Source: Saprospiraceae bacterium (GTDB lineage Bacteria > Bacteroidota > Bacteroidia > Chitinophagales > Saprospiraceae). Taken from it: 64,000 nucleotides of DNA. Shown piece after piece: positions 10,303-19,411 of the stretch. The stretch lies in NCBI GenBank assembly GCA_016714085.1, contig JADJNW010000015.1:211625-275624 (forward strand). Direction: 5' to 3'. Every line of letters begins with the position of its first letter. The stretch's first letter is position 1. A program made the position numbers and the translations under genes. The notes below the pieces were generated by a model. The model saw only the letters and a list, made by a program, of their open reading frames with translations. It was not told the origin of the DNA and ran no database searches.

Positions 10303-13300
10303 ATGATGAAAAAATTAAATGTAATTGGATTATTATTAATCTGTAATTTTTTGATTGCTCAAAATACAGAAGTACCACTTACCGAAGGTTTGTTTTCGAG
10401 TTTTCGCTTGCGCAATATCGGCCCAGCACTCATGTCGGGTCGTATCGCCGATATTGTCAAAGACCCTGTCAATCCTAGCACCTGGTACGTAGCTGTTGCC
10501 TCTGGAGGCGTCTGGAAAACCACGAATAATGCTACTACCTGGGAGTCCATTTTTGAGAATTATGGTTCTTACACAACGGGCTCTTTGGCAATTGATACAA
10601 AAAATCCGAATGTAATTTGGTTGGGTACCGGCGAGAATGCAAGCCACCGCAGCGCGGGCTACGGCGATGGCGTTTATAAAAGTTTGGACGGCGGCGCAAG
10701 CTGGTCGAATGTTGGTTTGAAAAACTCCGAGCATATTGGCAAAATCCTGATTGATCCGCGCAATTCGGATGTCGTTTATGTTGCGGCGCAAGGCCCGCTT
10801 TGGGCCGCTGGTGGTGATCGGGGTTTATTCAAAACGCTTGATGGTGGCAAAACCTGGAAAAATATCTTGAATATCAGCGAAAATACTGGTGTTACAGATA
10901 TTGTTTTTGACCCTCGCAATCCTGATATTATATATGCAGCTTCTTACCAAAGGCGGCGTCACGTGGGCATTCTGGTAGCCGGTGGCCCGGAATCCGCGAT
11001 TTATAAAACAACCGATGGCGGCGAAAATTGGAAAAAATTGACCAGAGGCATTCCCAGTGGTGACAAAGGGCGCATTGCTTTGGCGGTTTCGCCTCAGCAG
11101 CCGGATATTGTGTACGCTTTAATCGCGGCAGAAGAAGAGCAAAGTGGTTTCTTTCGCTCTGTAAATCAAGGAGAAAGCTGGTCAAAGCAAAACAATTACA
11201 TTGTGGTTGATCCTCAATATTATGGTGAAATTTATGCGGATCCGCATCATTTTGATCGGGTTTATGCTGTCGATGTAATTATAAATGTAACCGATGATGG
11301 TGGGAAAAATTTTAGACCACTGAATACCCGAAATAAACACGTTGATAATCATGCTATTGTATTCGATCCGCTTGATCCTGATTATTTGATGGTCGGTTGC
11401 GACGGTGGCATTTACGAAAGCTGGGATCAGGGCGATAGCTGGAAATATGTGTCCAATTTGCCAATTACACAGTTTTATCGAGTGGGTTTGGATAATGCAA
11501 TGCCTTTTTATAATGTATATGGCGGTACGCAAGATAATTCTACTTTAGGCGGTCCTTCGCGCACAACGAATGTACACGGTATCCGCAATGAGGATTGGAT
11601 AATCCCGGTTGGTGGCGACGGTTTTCAAACTCGAGTTGATCCTGAAAATCCTGATATTTTATATTCTATGTCGCAATATGCTGGCATTGTACGCTACGAC
11701 AAACGCAGCGGAGAGCGCGTAGATATTCAGCCGCAGCCTGAAATTGGTGAAGATGCATTGCGCTGGTACTGGGATGCGCCTTTGATTATCAGTCCGCATA
11801 ATCCGCAACGACTTTATTTCGCTGCACAAAAATTATATCGCAGCGATGATCGCGGGAATAGCTGGACGCCCATCAGCAAAGACTTGAGCCGAGGATTGGA
11901 TCGCAATCAACGGCTAGTAATGGGGCGCATTTGGCCACCCGAAGCGGTTTGGAAAAATGTATTCACTTCGCCTTATGGGACAATTGTTTCGCTTAGCGAA
12001 TCGCCTTTAAAAGATGGCTTGATTTGCATTGGCACGGATGATGGCTTGATTCAAATTACCGAAGATGGTGGTAAATCCTGGCGAAAGATTGACAAATTTC
12101 CTGGCGTACCGGATATGGCTTATGTATCGGATGTATTTCTTTCTCAACATGATATAAATACAGTTTATGCTTTATTTAATAATTATAATGAAGGCGATTT
12201 TAAACCTTATGTTTTAAAGAGTACCGATTTGGGTAGAACTTGGACTTCGATTGCTAAAACGTTGCCCGATCGGCATATTACATGGACGATTGTGGAAGAT
12301 CATGTGGATAAAAATTTATTATTTCTTGGTACAGAATTTGGCTTGTTTTTTTCTAATAATGGCGGTAATAATTGGATTCCATTAAAAGGCAATGTTCCGA
12401 CCGTTGCAGTTCGTGATTTGGAAATTCAAAAACGCGAAAACGATTTGGTAGCTGCGACTTTTGGGTATGGATTTCTGATTTTTGATGATTACTCGCCATT
12501 GCGCAATATTACATCCATTACACTTTCTAAAGAAGGAATATTATATCCTGTTAAAAATACCTGGATGTATTATCCTTCCTCATTAATTGGCGGTGAAAAA
12601 GGTTCGCAGGGAGATGCCTATTTTGCTGCGCCTAATCCCCCCTTATGGAGCAATATTTACTTTTTATTTAAAAAATAATTATACAACACTCAAGCAACAG
12701 CGCAAAAATCAAGAAAGAGCGGCAGTTCGTGCTAATAAAAATATTGAATTCCCTACTTGGGAAGGGCTTAAAGCAGAAGATTTATCTGAAACGCCTTCCA
12801 TTTTACTGATGATAAAAGATAGTGAAGGAAATTTAATAAGAACGATTCGAGGCGCAAACCGCGCTGGTTTTCAAAGATTTAATTGGGATTTGCGCTATTC
12901 AGGTGGCGCTTCCAGAGGCAGGTTTGGCGGTAGTGGGCCAATGGCTGCTCCTGGGGATTATTCTGCAACATTATATAAAATGATGGATAATGAATTGATA
13001 CAATTATCAGAATCACAGCGATTTACGATTTTGCCGCTTGGCTTGACGACTTTACCGGCGCCAGATGCCCAAGTAAAATTAGAATTTTTACAAAATACTG
13101 GAAAATTACAGCGAGTTATGATGGGAACATTACAATATGTACAAAATAAATTACAAGAATTAGGAGATATTAAGAATGCTGTAATGAACTCCAGCAATGT
13201 TGATGTAAATATTTTAAAACAAATTCAGCAGCTAGAGCTTCAATTGCAAGAGCTTCGCCTGGCAATGATTGGAGACGAAACGCGCAGTAATCGTGGGGAA

Positions 13301-13537
13301 TTTGTAGCCCCAAGTATCATGGATCGCGTTCGAGATGCGATGAGCAGTGGCAATAATTCTGCGCCAGTTACAGAAACGCATAAGCATAATGTAGAAATTG
13401 CTAGTAAAGCTTTTGAAAATATTTACAATCAAGTAAAAAAACTTGATATAGAAGATATTGCAAAATTGCATCAATCGCTCAAAACGAATCAAATTAAATG
13501 GTCTCCAAATGGAGCTTTACCGGAATGGACTAAATAA
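10303..13537 (+). CDS. VPS10/sortilin-type BNR propeller protein (one frameshift at the C6 run near 12640)
   Basis: This is a large exported propeller protein of the kind often labelled 'glycosyl hydrolase, BNR repeat'. A signal peptide (FLIAQ) is followed by many Asp-box repeats (GGVWKTTNNATTWE, GVYKSLDGGASW, GLFKTLDGGKTWKN, GGIYESWDQGDSWK, GLIQITEDGGKSWRK). These cover residues 25 to about 740 and form a sortilin-like propeller. The C-terminal part (SILLMIKDSEGNLIRTIRGA, FQRFNWDLRYSGG, FTILPLGLTT) is a beta domain plus helices common in this family. The first frame ends at 12678 and the remainder is in the +1 frame to 13537. Removing one C from the C6 run at about 12637-12642 gives the continuous NPPYGAIFTFYLK and about 1077 residues. 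The substrate is unknown; the location next to a starch locus may be incidental. Confidence 0.8.
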
Positions 13538-13550
13538 AGATATAATAAAA

Positions 13551-13580
13551 AAGGGCGGAGGATTTAAATCCTCCGCCCTT
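13551..13580. terminator. Perfect 30-bp palindrome, probable terminator
   Basis: The 15-base arms AAGGGCGGAGGATTT / AAATCCTCCGCCCTT form a perfect hairpin starting 13 bp after the stop codon at 13537. The T tract is on the minus-strand side (A6 precedes the arm), and no T tract follows on the plus strand. It may therefore act mainly as a transcript 3' end stabiliser on the plus strand, or as a mobile palindrome. Confidence 0.5.
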
Positions 13581-13585
13581 ACAAG

Positions 13586-13609
13586 AGACTGTTCAACAAA
13601 GTGTGTCAG
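13586..13609. other. Possible remnant of an insertion-sequence end
   Basis: GACTGTTCAAC followed by AAGTGTGTCAG resembles the outer ends of IS256-like elements as I remember them. No transposase fragment or partner end is present, so this is weak. Confidence 0.15.
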
Positions 13610-13628
13610 TAAAAAAAATTGAAACGAA

Positions 13629-13752
13629 TAGAGTTTATACAGAATAATTTTTTAACCGCATAGGTCGCCAAAAGGGCTTTGCGATCTTTGCGAAAAACGT
13701 TGCGTTCTCTGCGGTTTGATTTTTTACTATTAGCAATTCTGTATAAAGTCTA
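13629..13752. mobile_element. 124-bp MITE-like element with 17-bp terminal inverted repeats
   Basis: The left end TAGAGTTTATACAGAAT (13629-13645) and the reverse complement of the right end (13736-13752) match at 16 of 17 positions. Inside, AACCGCA and TGCGGTT form a second nested inverted pair. The core is built of CGCAAAG-like heptamers (reading the minus strand: CGCAGAGAACGCAACG, then CGCAAAGATCGCAAAG). It carries no coding sequence. Confidence 0.5.
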
Positions 13753-13760
13753 ATATAAAA

Positions 13761-13901
13761 GTGAAATTTATTCTTGAAGCAAGTACGGTCGCGCCTGAGC
13801 TAAAGATTTATAAATCATGGTTTAATATGGTAGAATACGCTCAAATAACTAAAGACAAAACAAATTATTCGGATCAAATTATAAATTTTTTCAAAGCTTA
13901 A
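13761..13901 (+). pseudogene. Short orphan reading frame, probable gene remnant
   Basis: A GTG-initiated frame of 46 residues (VKFILEASTVAPELKIYKSW ... IINFFKA) begins directly after the MITE-like element and is not covered by any other gene. It has a normal amino-acid composition and looks like the 3' end of a gene cut by the element, but I do not recognise the family. Confidence 0.25.
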
Positions 13902-13911
13902 ATTGGCTCTA

Positions 13912-13974
13912 TTTTTGGACAAAATAAGATAGCAAGGATGGACAAATAACTCCACTATAAAGGTAATACCTTTG
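13912..13974 (+). promoter_or_regulatory. TAGCAAGRATRGACAAA motif (copy 1) and -7 box
   Basis: TAGCAAGGATGGACAAA lies at 13930-13946. Upstream, TGGACAAAATAA (13916-13927) repeats the TGGACAAATAA half 22 bp away, about two helical turns. TACCTTTG at 13967-13974 is a -7 box; its final G is 44 bases from the first T of the motif. No -33 TTTG is present, as expected for activator-dependent promoters. It serves the gene at 14083. Confidence 0.55.
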
Positions 13975-14082
13975 CCGATTGATAACAAGAATATTACTTT
14001 CTACATATGAACAAATTTATTATATCCGCATTAATTGGTTGGTTATAGGAAGCCATATTATAAATCAAGTAAATAAAAAATA

Positions 14083-14757
14083 ATGAATATCCATTTATAT
14101 TTAAAAATAAAATTTTTGTTACTTATTTTATTTAGTCAAGTGCTTGTATTAGCTCAAAATAACAAAACACAAGAAAACCAGGCAGATATTATAAATAATA
14201 GGTTTTTCGATGGCTTTTATCTCGGCGCTAATGTTGGTTCTCAGAATCTTTTCGGTGGTTCATTTGTGGACGGTGTAGATATATTAGCCCAGGAGTCCCG
14301 TTTTGTGGCAGAGCTATTCACGGGCTTTCGCAAGCAGTTTTTAAAAAATAGATTACTTGTAGGCGCAGAGTTTCAGTTTGGCTTTACAGATGGTGACTTG
14401 ATGCATACCGATCTCGAAAAACAATTAGAGATTACTTATAAAAATAATACCCAAAGTGGCTTTGGTTTGACGCTGGGCGTAACACTTGGCAATCGCAAAA
14501 ATATGCTTTTGTTTGCTTATGGCAATGAAACGACTCGAAAGTTTGATGTAAGTATTACCGACCGCTTCGGAACGTACCAGCAAAAAGATGAGCAAGGAAT
14601 GCTTAAATATGGTATTGGCTTAGAAATGGCTGTTTATAAGAAGATAAATATTCGGGCAACAGCTGGCGGTTTGCGGGTCGATTTTGGCAATTTAGAAACC
14701 AATATTAATGTAGAAGATAAAATGGATGTAACAATTGGGATTACTTATCAATTCTAA
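14083..14757 (+). CDS. Putative outer-membrane beta-barrel protein
   Basis: This 224-residue protein has a clear signal peptide (LFSQVLVLAQ) followed by alternating hydrophobic/polar strands rich in Gly and aromatics (FDGFYLGANVGSQNLFGGSF, ELFTGFRKQFLKNRLLVGAE, GFGLTLGVTLGNRKNMLLFA, MDVTIGITYQF). The last residue is Phe in an amphipathic strand, as in small 8-10-stranded barrels. No enzymatic motif is seen. It is the first of four exported-protein genes that carry the TAGCAAG upstream motif. Confidence 0.6.
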   Translation: MNIHLYLKIKFLLLILFSQVLVLAQNNKTQENQADIINNRFFDGFYLGANVGSQNLFGGSFVDGVDILAQESRFVAELFTGFRKQFLKNRLLVGAEFQFGFTDGDLMHTDLEKQLEITYKNNTQSGFGLTLGVTLGNRKNMLLFAYGNETTRKFDVSITDRFGTYQQKDEQGMLKYGIGLEMAVYKKINIRATAGGLRVDFGNLETNINVEDKMDVTIGITYQF

Positions 14758-14893
14758 AATTAAAATTCTATGTAATTAAGAAGTCAGATTGAAAAATACT
14801 CCCGTTCAGTTAAGTCGGTTTATCCCATCGGGATGGCGATGCCATAGTCAAAACTGCCTACTTACTTATATTTTCAATGCCATCTTTTTATTC

Positions 14894-14940
14894 TTAGCAA
14901 GAATTGACAAAAGTTGTGAATGTTTAATATTTTAAATTGC
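14894..14940 (+). promoter_or_regulatory. TAGCAAG motif (copy 2) and degenerate -7 box
   Basis: TTAGCAAGAATTGACAAAAG at 14894-14913 is followed by TAAATTGC at 14933-14940. The G of the box is 44 bases from the first T of TAGCAAG, as in copy 1, and both boxes continue as TTGCCGA. It lies upstream of the propeller gene at 14972. Confidence 0.5.
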
Positions 14941-14971
14941 CGACTTAATTTTTAAAATTAAGACAAAAGCT

Positions 14972-16144
14972 ATGAAAATCTTACATTTTCAACCTGTTTT
15001 GGGGTGTATCTTTATTATTTTATTTAATTATTTACCCATTTTTGTTCAATCTCAAAATGTATTTGTCAGTAGTCGCAACACCAATTCGATAAAGCGTTTT
15101 GACCTGGCTACCGGAAATTATCTTGGCGATTTTGTGTCGCCGGGCAGCGGTGGCTTGTCGCTCCTGCAAGAAGTGATATGGCATCCCGATGGATTTCTGT
15201 TGGTGACAGGCCGCGGTAATAGCGCGATTAAAAAATATGACGGTACAACCGGGGATTATCTTGGGAATTTTACGACTGGCTATGCGCTTGACAACCCAAC
15301 AAAAACAACCATCTGGAAAGATAGCTTAATATATGTAAGTCAATGGGGTACCACCAAGACGAAGGTTGTCCGATTTAATCTGAGGACGGGCGCTTTTGTT
15401 GATGAATTCACGAGCATTGGCGTGCCTAATGGCGGCGGTCATGCCTGGGATGATGCGGGTAATCTTTTGGTGGCACAGTACGGCGATGGCGGAAATGGCA
15501 GGGTTTTGAAATTTGATACGAATGGCAATTTTATTAGTACTTTTATTCCTTCCGGTCAGCTGAGAGGCCCTATCAATGTTTGGTTTGATGCGATGGGTAC
15601 TTTATTTGTTGCCGACTGGACTTTAGGTGATGTGCTGACGTTCGATGGAAAAACAGGCGCATTTAAAGCCTCTTTAATTAGTAATTTGAGGAATGTGGAG
15701 GGCTTTGACTTTGATAATCAAGGTAATCTGTATCTCTGCGATTGGACGGATAACAAAATATATCGCTATAATTTTACAACAACCGCGCTCGATCTTTTTA
15801 CACAATCGGGCGGAATGGTAGCTCCTAATAGTATTTTGATACGCGAAGCCCTGGTTTCATCAACTAATAAAGTAGATTTGTCCGATAGGATCGCCATTCA
15901 AGTTTTACCAAATCCCACCAATAATCTGATTCAATTTTCGATTCAAATAAAAGAAAAAATAACGGGTAACTTATTCATTATCAATGCTACCGGGCAAAAG
16001 ATTGCCACTATTTCAGAAGGCACATTTGAGTCTGGAAATCATATTTTTTCCTTAAATACAGAAAACCTGCCAAACGGTACATTCCATTATGTTTTTGCAG
16101 CTGGCAACGGACAGTTGAGCGGCACTTTTTTTCTTCAGCGTTGA
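14972..16144 (+). CDS. Secreted NHL-type beta-propeller protein with T9SS type A tail
   Basis: This 390-residue exported protein has a signal peptide up to about residue 28 (FVQSQN). Six NHL/SMP30-like blades follow (SRNTNSIKRFDLATGNYLGD, GRGNSAIKKYDGTTGDYLGN, GRVLKFDTNGNFISTF, GDVLTFDGKTGAFKA, GNLYLCDWTDNKIYRY). A type 9 secretion sorting domain of about 75 residues closes it (VLPNPTNNLIQFSI ... NGTFHYVFAAGNGQLSGTFF). It is a close paralogue of the gene at 18124, sharing whole stretches such as GNFTTGYALDNPTKTTIWKD. No catalytic residues of lactonases are evident, so a binding or adhesive role is plausible. The gene is flanked by other exported proteins. Confidence 0.75.
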   Translation: MKILHFQPVLGCIFIILFNYLPIFVQSQNVFVSSRNTNSIKRFDLATGNYLGDFVSPGSGGLSLLQEVIWHPDGFLLVTGRGNSAIKKYDGTTGDYLGNFTTGYALDNPTKTTIWKDSLIYVSQWGTTKTKVVRFNLRTGAFVDEFTSIGVPNGGGHAWDDAGNLLVAQYGDGGNGRVLKFDTNGNFISTFIPSGQLRGPINVWFDAMGTLFVADWTLGDVLTFDGKTGAFKASLISNLRNVEGFDFDNQGNLYLCDWTDNKIYRYNFTTTALDLFTQSGGMVAPNSILIREALVSSTNKVDLSDRIAIQVLPNPTNNLIQFSIQIKEKITGNLFIINATGQKIATISEGTFESGNHIFSLNTENLPNGTFHYVFAAGNGQLSGTFFLQR

Positions 16145-16192
16145 TGCTGTTGTGTTTATTTATAATAAAATATTTTTATATTATATTAAGCT

Positions 16193-17755
16193 ATGAAAAA
16201 AATATTTATTTTATTACTCATTTTACAATTAATTACGCTCTATAATGCTGCTACACAGCCACTTTTGCAATGGCCTTTAGGAAAAAACTTATATCAGGGT
16301 TTGTGTTTTATGATGCATTTTGATAATAACCAAGCCACAGGTGCTATGCATGATTATCGTTGCAACGATCAATATGTATATGATGGGCATACAGGAACGG
16401 ATATAACGGCTTATAATTTTCGCTTGATGGATCAAGGCATTGCGGTGTATGCTGCCGCCGATGGAGTAGTGGGCTGGGAGCAACATGACCAGTTTGATCG
16501 CAATTATTGGCCGCCGTATCAAGGTGAAGCAAACGGGCTTAATATTTTACACGCAGGTGGCGTGCTTACTGAATACTGGCATCTGAAGACAAATTCGGTC
16601 GCCGTCAAGGTAGGTGAACAGGTGAAAGCCGGGCAGCTTATTGCAATGGTGGGCAGTTCAGGCGATACGCCTATTCCGCATCTTCATTTTGAAATAAAAG
16701 ATCGAATTGGGAATACAAGTAATTTTACAAGAAGAGATCCTTTTCAAGGCGCTTGCAGCACAGGATCAAATGCTTGGGCCGAAAATTATGTTTATCCGGG
16801 TGATACCGCTTTATATATATTGGATGCTGATATTTTTAATAAATCTTTACTTACAGGTAATGAAAGTAATAATTTTTTCGGTGAACTTGCATTGAAAGAT
16901 CGGCCCATCCGACCACGTATTTATGGTGCAAATGAATCAAAACTAAGCTATTGGGTTGAGTTTCAGGGCAGTCCCAACACGAGCTATCAGATAGAAGTAT
17001 ATCGCCCTGATGGAAGTTTATTTACGCAACAAAATAAAATTATTACAACCAAAAGAGGCATTCAGTGGCACGTTTTTACCTGGGATTGGAATATAAATAA
17101 TAATGATTTTGGAAAATGGAAGGTACGCATTTTATATAAAAATCAAGAAGTATTACATACCGACTTTGAAGTTGGCCCGCAAACTATTTATGCACCTCGT
17201 TTTTATCCGATAGCAGGTAAATCATTTCGCTTATCAAATGTAAATATCAGTGACCAATTCAGTGTAAGCGGCGGCATTGCGCCCATTCAATTTCAGTTGC
17301 TGAATGCCCCTTCTGGTATTACATTAGAAAGTAATAAAGTAAATATCAGCGCTCAAACGATTACCGAGTACCGGAATACTTTTTTTCAGGTACTTGCTAC
17401 GGATGCCATGGGTTTCAGGGATACGATGTATTATCATATAATAGATTTTAATAAACCACTTAACCCTGTTGTTGTTACATCTACACAAAATATTAAAGAA
17501 GAATTAGATTTATCTGTTTTTCCAAATCCGGCTAAAGACAGGATCGAACTCTCTTATTATTTAAAAGAAAACACATCTATCAAGATACAATTATTAGATA
17601 TTCAGGGTAAAAAAATGATAGAATTCCCTGAAACAGCACAACCAAGCGGCAAACATCAACAAAGCCTGCAAATACCTTCGCTGCCTGCTGGTGTCTATTT
17701 ATTACAATTATACGTTGGCACGGCTCTAGTGACTGAAAAGCTTATAATAGAATAA
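16193..17755 (+). CDS. Secreted M23 (LytM-type) metallopeptidase with T9SS type A tail
   Basis: This 520-residue secreted peptidase probably cleaves peptide bridges in peptidoglycan or secreted proteins. After the signal peptide, the M23 domain at about 65-180 shows the zinc ligands in YDGHTGTDI (His, Asp) and IPHLHFEIKD (HLH). The turn GEQVKAGQLIAMVGSSGDT comes between them. The middle contains beta-sandwich domains (SYQIEVYRPDGSLF, GGIAPIQFQLLNAPSG). The final ~75 residues are a T9SS type A sorting domain (FPNPAKDRIELSY ... LPAGVYLLQLYVGTALVTEK). It sits 48 bp after the first NHL propeller gene and may be cotranscribed with it. Confidence 0.82.
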   Translation: MKKIFILLLILQLITLYNAATQPLLQWPLGKNLYQGLCFMMHFDNNQATGAMHDYRCNDQYVYDGHTGTDITAYNFRLMDQGIAVYAAADGVVGWEQHDQFDRNYWPPYQGEANGLNILHAGGVLTEYWHLKTNSVAVKVGEQVKAGQLIAMVGSSGDTPIPHLHFEIKDRIGNTSNFTRRDPFQGACSTGSNAWAENYVYPGDTALYILDADIFNKSLLTGNESNNFFGELALKDRPIRPRIYGANESKLSYWVEFQGSPNTSYQIEVYRPDGSLFTQQNKIITTKRGIQWHVFTWDWNINNNDFGKWKVRILYKNQEVLHTDFEVGPQTIYAPRFYPIAGKSFRLSNVNISDQFSVSGGIAPIQFQLLNAPSGITLESNKVNISAQTITEYRNTFFQVLATDAMGFRDTMYYHIIDFNKPLNPVVVTSTQNIKEELDLSVFPNPAKDRIELSYYLKENTSIKIQLLDIQGKKMIEFPETAQPSGKHQQSLQIPSLPAGVYLLQLYVGTALVTEKLIIE

Positions 17756-18041
17756 AATATTCGGACTTTTTTATAAAAACATAAATAAAACTTTATTATA
17801 TAAAAGTAAATGAGCATTGAAATTTAGCAAGAATGAGCATATTCTTTACATCAAATACCCATATTTTTAAACATTGAACGGGTGATTTTCATACAAAAAT
17901 GGGTATCAAGAGAGCTCCTTTGCTTCAATATAGGGGCATTGGAGCATCTCCTTTTTATGATGTAGCTGTAAGCATTGATACAGAGATTTACTAAATCTTA
18001 AAGATTTAGTAAATCTATTCTACTGTTTTTTCTTCAACAGA
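17756..18041. other. Structured intergenic region with two hairpins and a partial TAGCAAG motif
   Basis: TTTAGCAAGAATGAGCATA at 17823-17841 keeps the first half of the regulatory motif but not the GACAAA half. ATACCCATATTTTT near 17858 pairs with AAAAATGGGTAT near 17900 across about 30 bases. A perfect palindrome follows at 17984-18016. No coding sequence is evident. Confidence 0.4.
17984..18016. repeat. Perfect 33-bp palindrome (16-bp arms)
   Basis: AGATTTACTAAATCTT (17984-17999) is followed by one A and its exact reverse complement (18001-18016). It resembles the hairpin at 38120-38150 in its centre (AAATCTT...AAGRTTT), so both may belong to one palindromic repeat family. It could also act as a bidirectional terminator. 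Confidence 0.6.
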
Positions 18042-18087
18042 TTAGCAAGGATAGACAAAGGATGATAGGCAGGGCGGCTTAATTTGC
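18042..18087 (+). promoter_or_regulatory. TAGCAAG motif (copy 3) and -7-like box
   Basis: TTAGCAAGGATAGACAAAGG begins at 18042. TAATTTGC at 18080-18087 is the likely -7 element, with its G 43 bases from the motif's first T. It lies upstream of the propeller gene at 18124. Confidence 0.5.
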
Positions 18088-18123
18088 AGCTTTGCATCTT
18101 GTCTTAATACAAATACAAAAGCT

Positions 18124-19308
18124 ATGAAATCCTTTGATTACCAAGCTGTTTTGATCCGCACTTTGGCAATTATATGTTTAATTATCGTTTTCCTTTCCTC
18201 CGTTGCTGCACAAAATGTGGTGTACGTGAGTAGTCGGAATACACACGCCGTTAAGCTTTATGATTTAACCACCGGTAATTTTATAAAAGATTTTGTTCCG
18301 GCAGGCAGTGGTGGCTTGTCTTTTCCACAAGAACTACTGTGGCATCCTGATGGAGATCTTTTAGTAGTGGGAAGAGGCAACAGTGCTATTAAAAAATATG
18401 ACGGCGAGACCGGCGCTTATCTTGGAAATTTCACTACCGGCTATGCCTTGGATAACCCAACAAAAACAACTATTTGGAAAGACAGTTTGATTTATGTGAG
18501 CCAATGGGGTGTTTCCCAGAATAAAATTGTCCGCTTTGATTTGAAAACCGGCGCGTTTGTAGATGAATTCACGAAGACGGGCATAGCCAATGGCGATGGC
18601 CATGCCTGGGATGCTTTCGACAATCTTTATGTAGCGCAATTTTTTGATGGACAGAATGGAAGGGTGCTAAAATTTGATACAAATGGTAATTTCGTTGAAA
18701 TCTTTGTTTCGTCAACTATATTGCAAGGGCCAGTCAATTTATGGTTCAATGATGACAAAAGCAGCCTTTTTGTTGAAGATTGGACGTTGGGCGAGGTTTT
18801 AAAATTCAATGGCACAAGCGGCGCATTTCAATCCACTTTAATTACAGGTCGGGCAAATATAGAAGGCTTCACTTTTGACAGCCAGGGTAATCTTTACATC
18901 GGCGATTGGTCAGACAACATCGTTTACCGCTATAGTTTTGTGACGAATACTTTGACTCCTTTTATTCAAACCGGCGGCTTGGTAGCACCCAATAGTATTC
19001 TGATTCGAGAAGAATTGGTTTCTTCGGTTACCCAAGCTAAATTGGAAGAACAGCTTGAAATTTGGGCTTCGCCAAATCCAGCTAATGATATCATTCAATT
19101 TTCAATTGAAGTAAAAGAAAAAATTTCGGGCAAGTTTTTTATTATGAATACCTATGGACAAGAGGTAGCAAGCCTTTCAGAGGGCAGCCTGGAGGTTGGC
19201 AACCATTCTTTTAAACTAAAAACCAATCATTTACCAAATGGTACATTCCATTATGTTTTTGTATCGGCAGGCGGACACTTGAGTGGTACTTTTTTGCTAC
19301 AAAAGTGA
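18124..19308 (+). CDS. Secreted NHL-type beta-propeller protein with T9SS type A tail (paralogue of 14972)
   Basis: This 394-residue protein has the same plan as the product at 14972: signal peptide to about residue 29 (SSVAAQ), six NHL-like blades (SRNTHAVKLYDLTTGNFIKD, GRGNSAIKKYDGETGAYLGN, GRVLKFDTNGNFVEIF, GEVLKFNGTSGAFQS, GNLYIGDWSDNIVYRY) and a type A sorting domain (ASPNPANDIIQFSIE ... NGTFHYVFVSAGGHLSGTFL). The two proteins agree along their whole length, so they arose by duplication around the M23 gene. Each copy has its own TAGCAAG-type promoter. The function is unknown; it is probably a surface or extracellular binding protein. Confidence 0.75.
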   Translation: MKSFDYQAVLIRTLAIICLIIVFLSSVAAQNVVYVSSRNTHAVKLYDLTTGNFIKDFVPAGSGGLSFPQELLWHPDGDLLVVGRGNSAIKKYDGETGAYLGNFTTGYALDNPTKTTIWKDSLIYVSQWGVSQNKIVRFDLKTGAFVDEFTKTGIANGDGHAWDAFDNLYVAQFFDGQNGRVLKFDTNGNFVEIFVSSTILQGPVNLWFNDDKSSLFVEDWTLGEVLKFNGTSGAFQSTLITGRANIEGFTFDSQGNLYIGDWSDNIVYRYSFVTNTLTPFIQTGGLVAPNSILIREELVSSVTQAKLEEQLEIWASPNPANDIIQFSIEVKEKISGKFFIMNTYGQEVASLSEGSLEVGNHSFKLKTNHLPNGTFHYVFVSAGGHLSGTFLLQK

Positions 19309-19309
19309 A

Positions 19310-19353
19310 TTAGCAAGAATAGACAAAAGAAAGTTTTTGAACGCTTCATTTTG
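19310..19353 (+). promoter_or_regulatory. TAGCAAG motif (copy 4) and -7-like box
   Basis: TTAGCAAGAATAGACAAAAG at 19310-19329 is followed by TCATTTTG at 19346-19353 (one mismatch to TAnnTTTG). The G is 42 bases from the first T of the motif. It lies directly after the stop codon of the second propeller gene and upstream of the FG-GAP gene at 19412. Confidence 0.5.
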
Positions 19354-19411
19354 CGCTTCAATTTAGTATTCGATTAATAATCTTGGTTAAATGTAATAAA
19401 AAAGGGCGTAT

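Noticed and set aside
10303..13537. Assignment of the BNR propeller protein as a starch-locus glycoside hydrolase
   Set aside because: Asp-box propellers of the VPS10 type are not starch enzymes, catalytic residues of sialidases are not evident, and a terminator separates it from the amylase gene.
13586..13609. Complete IS256-type insertion sequence
   Set aside because: Only one end-like stretch is seen; there is no transposase reading frame and no second end.
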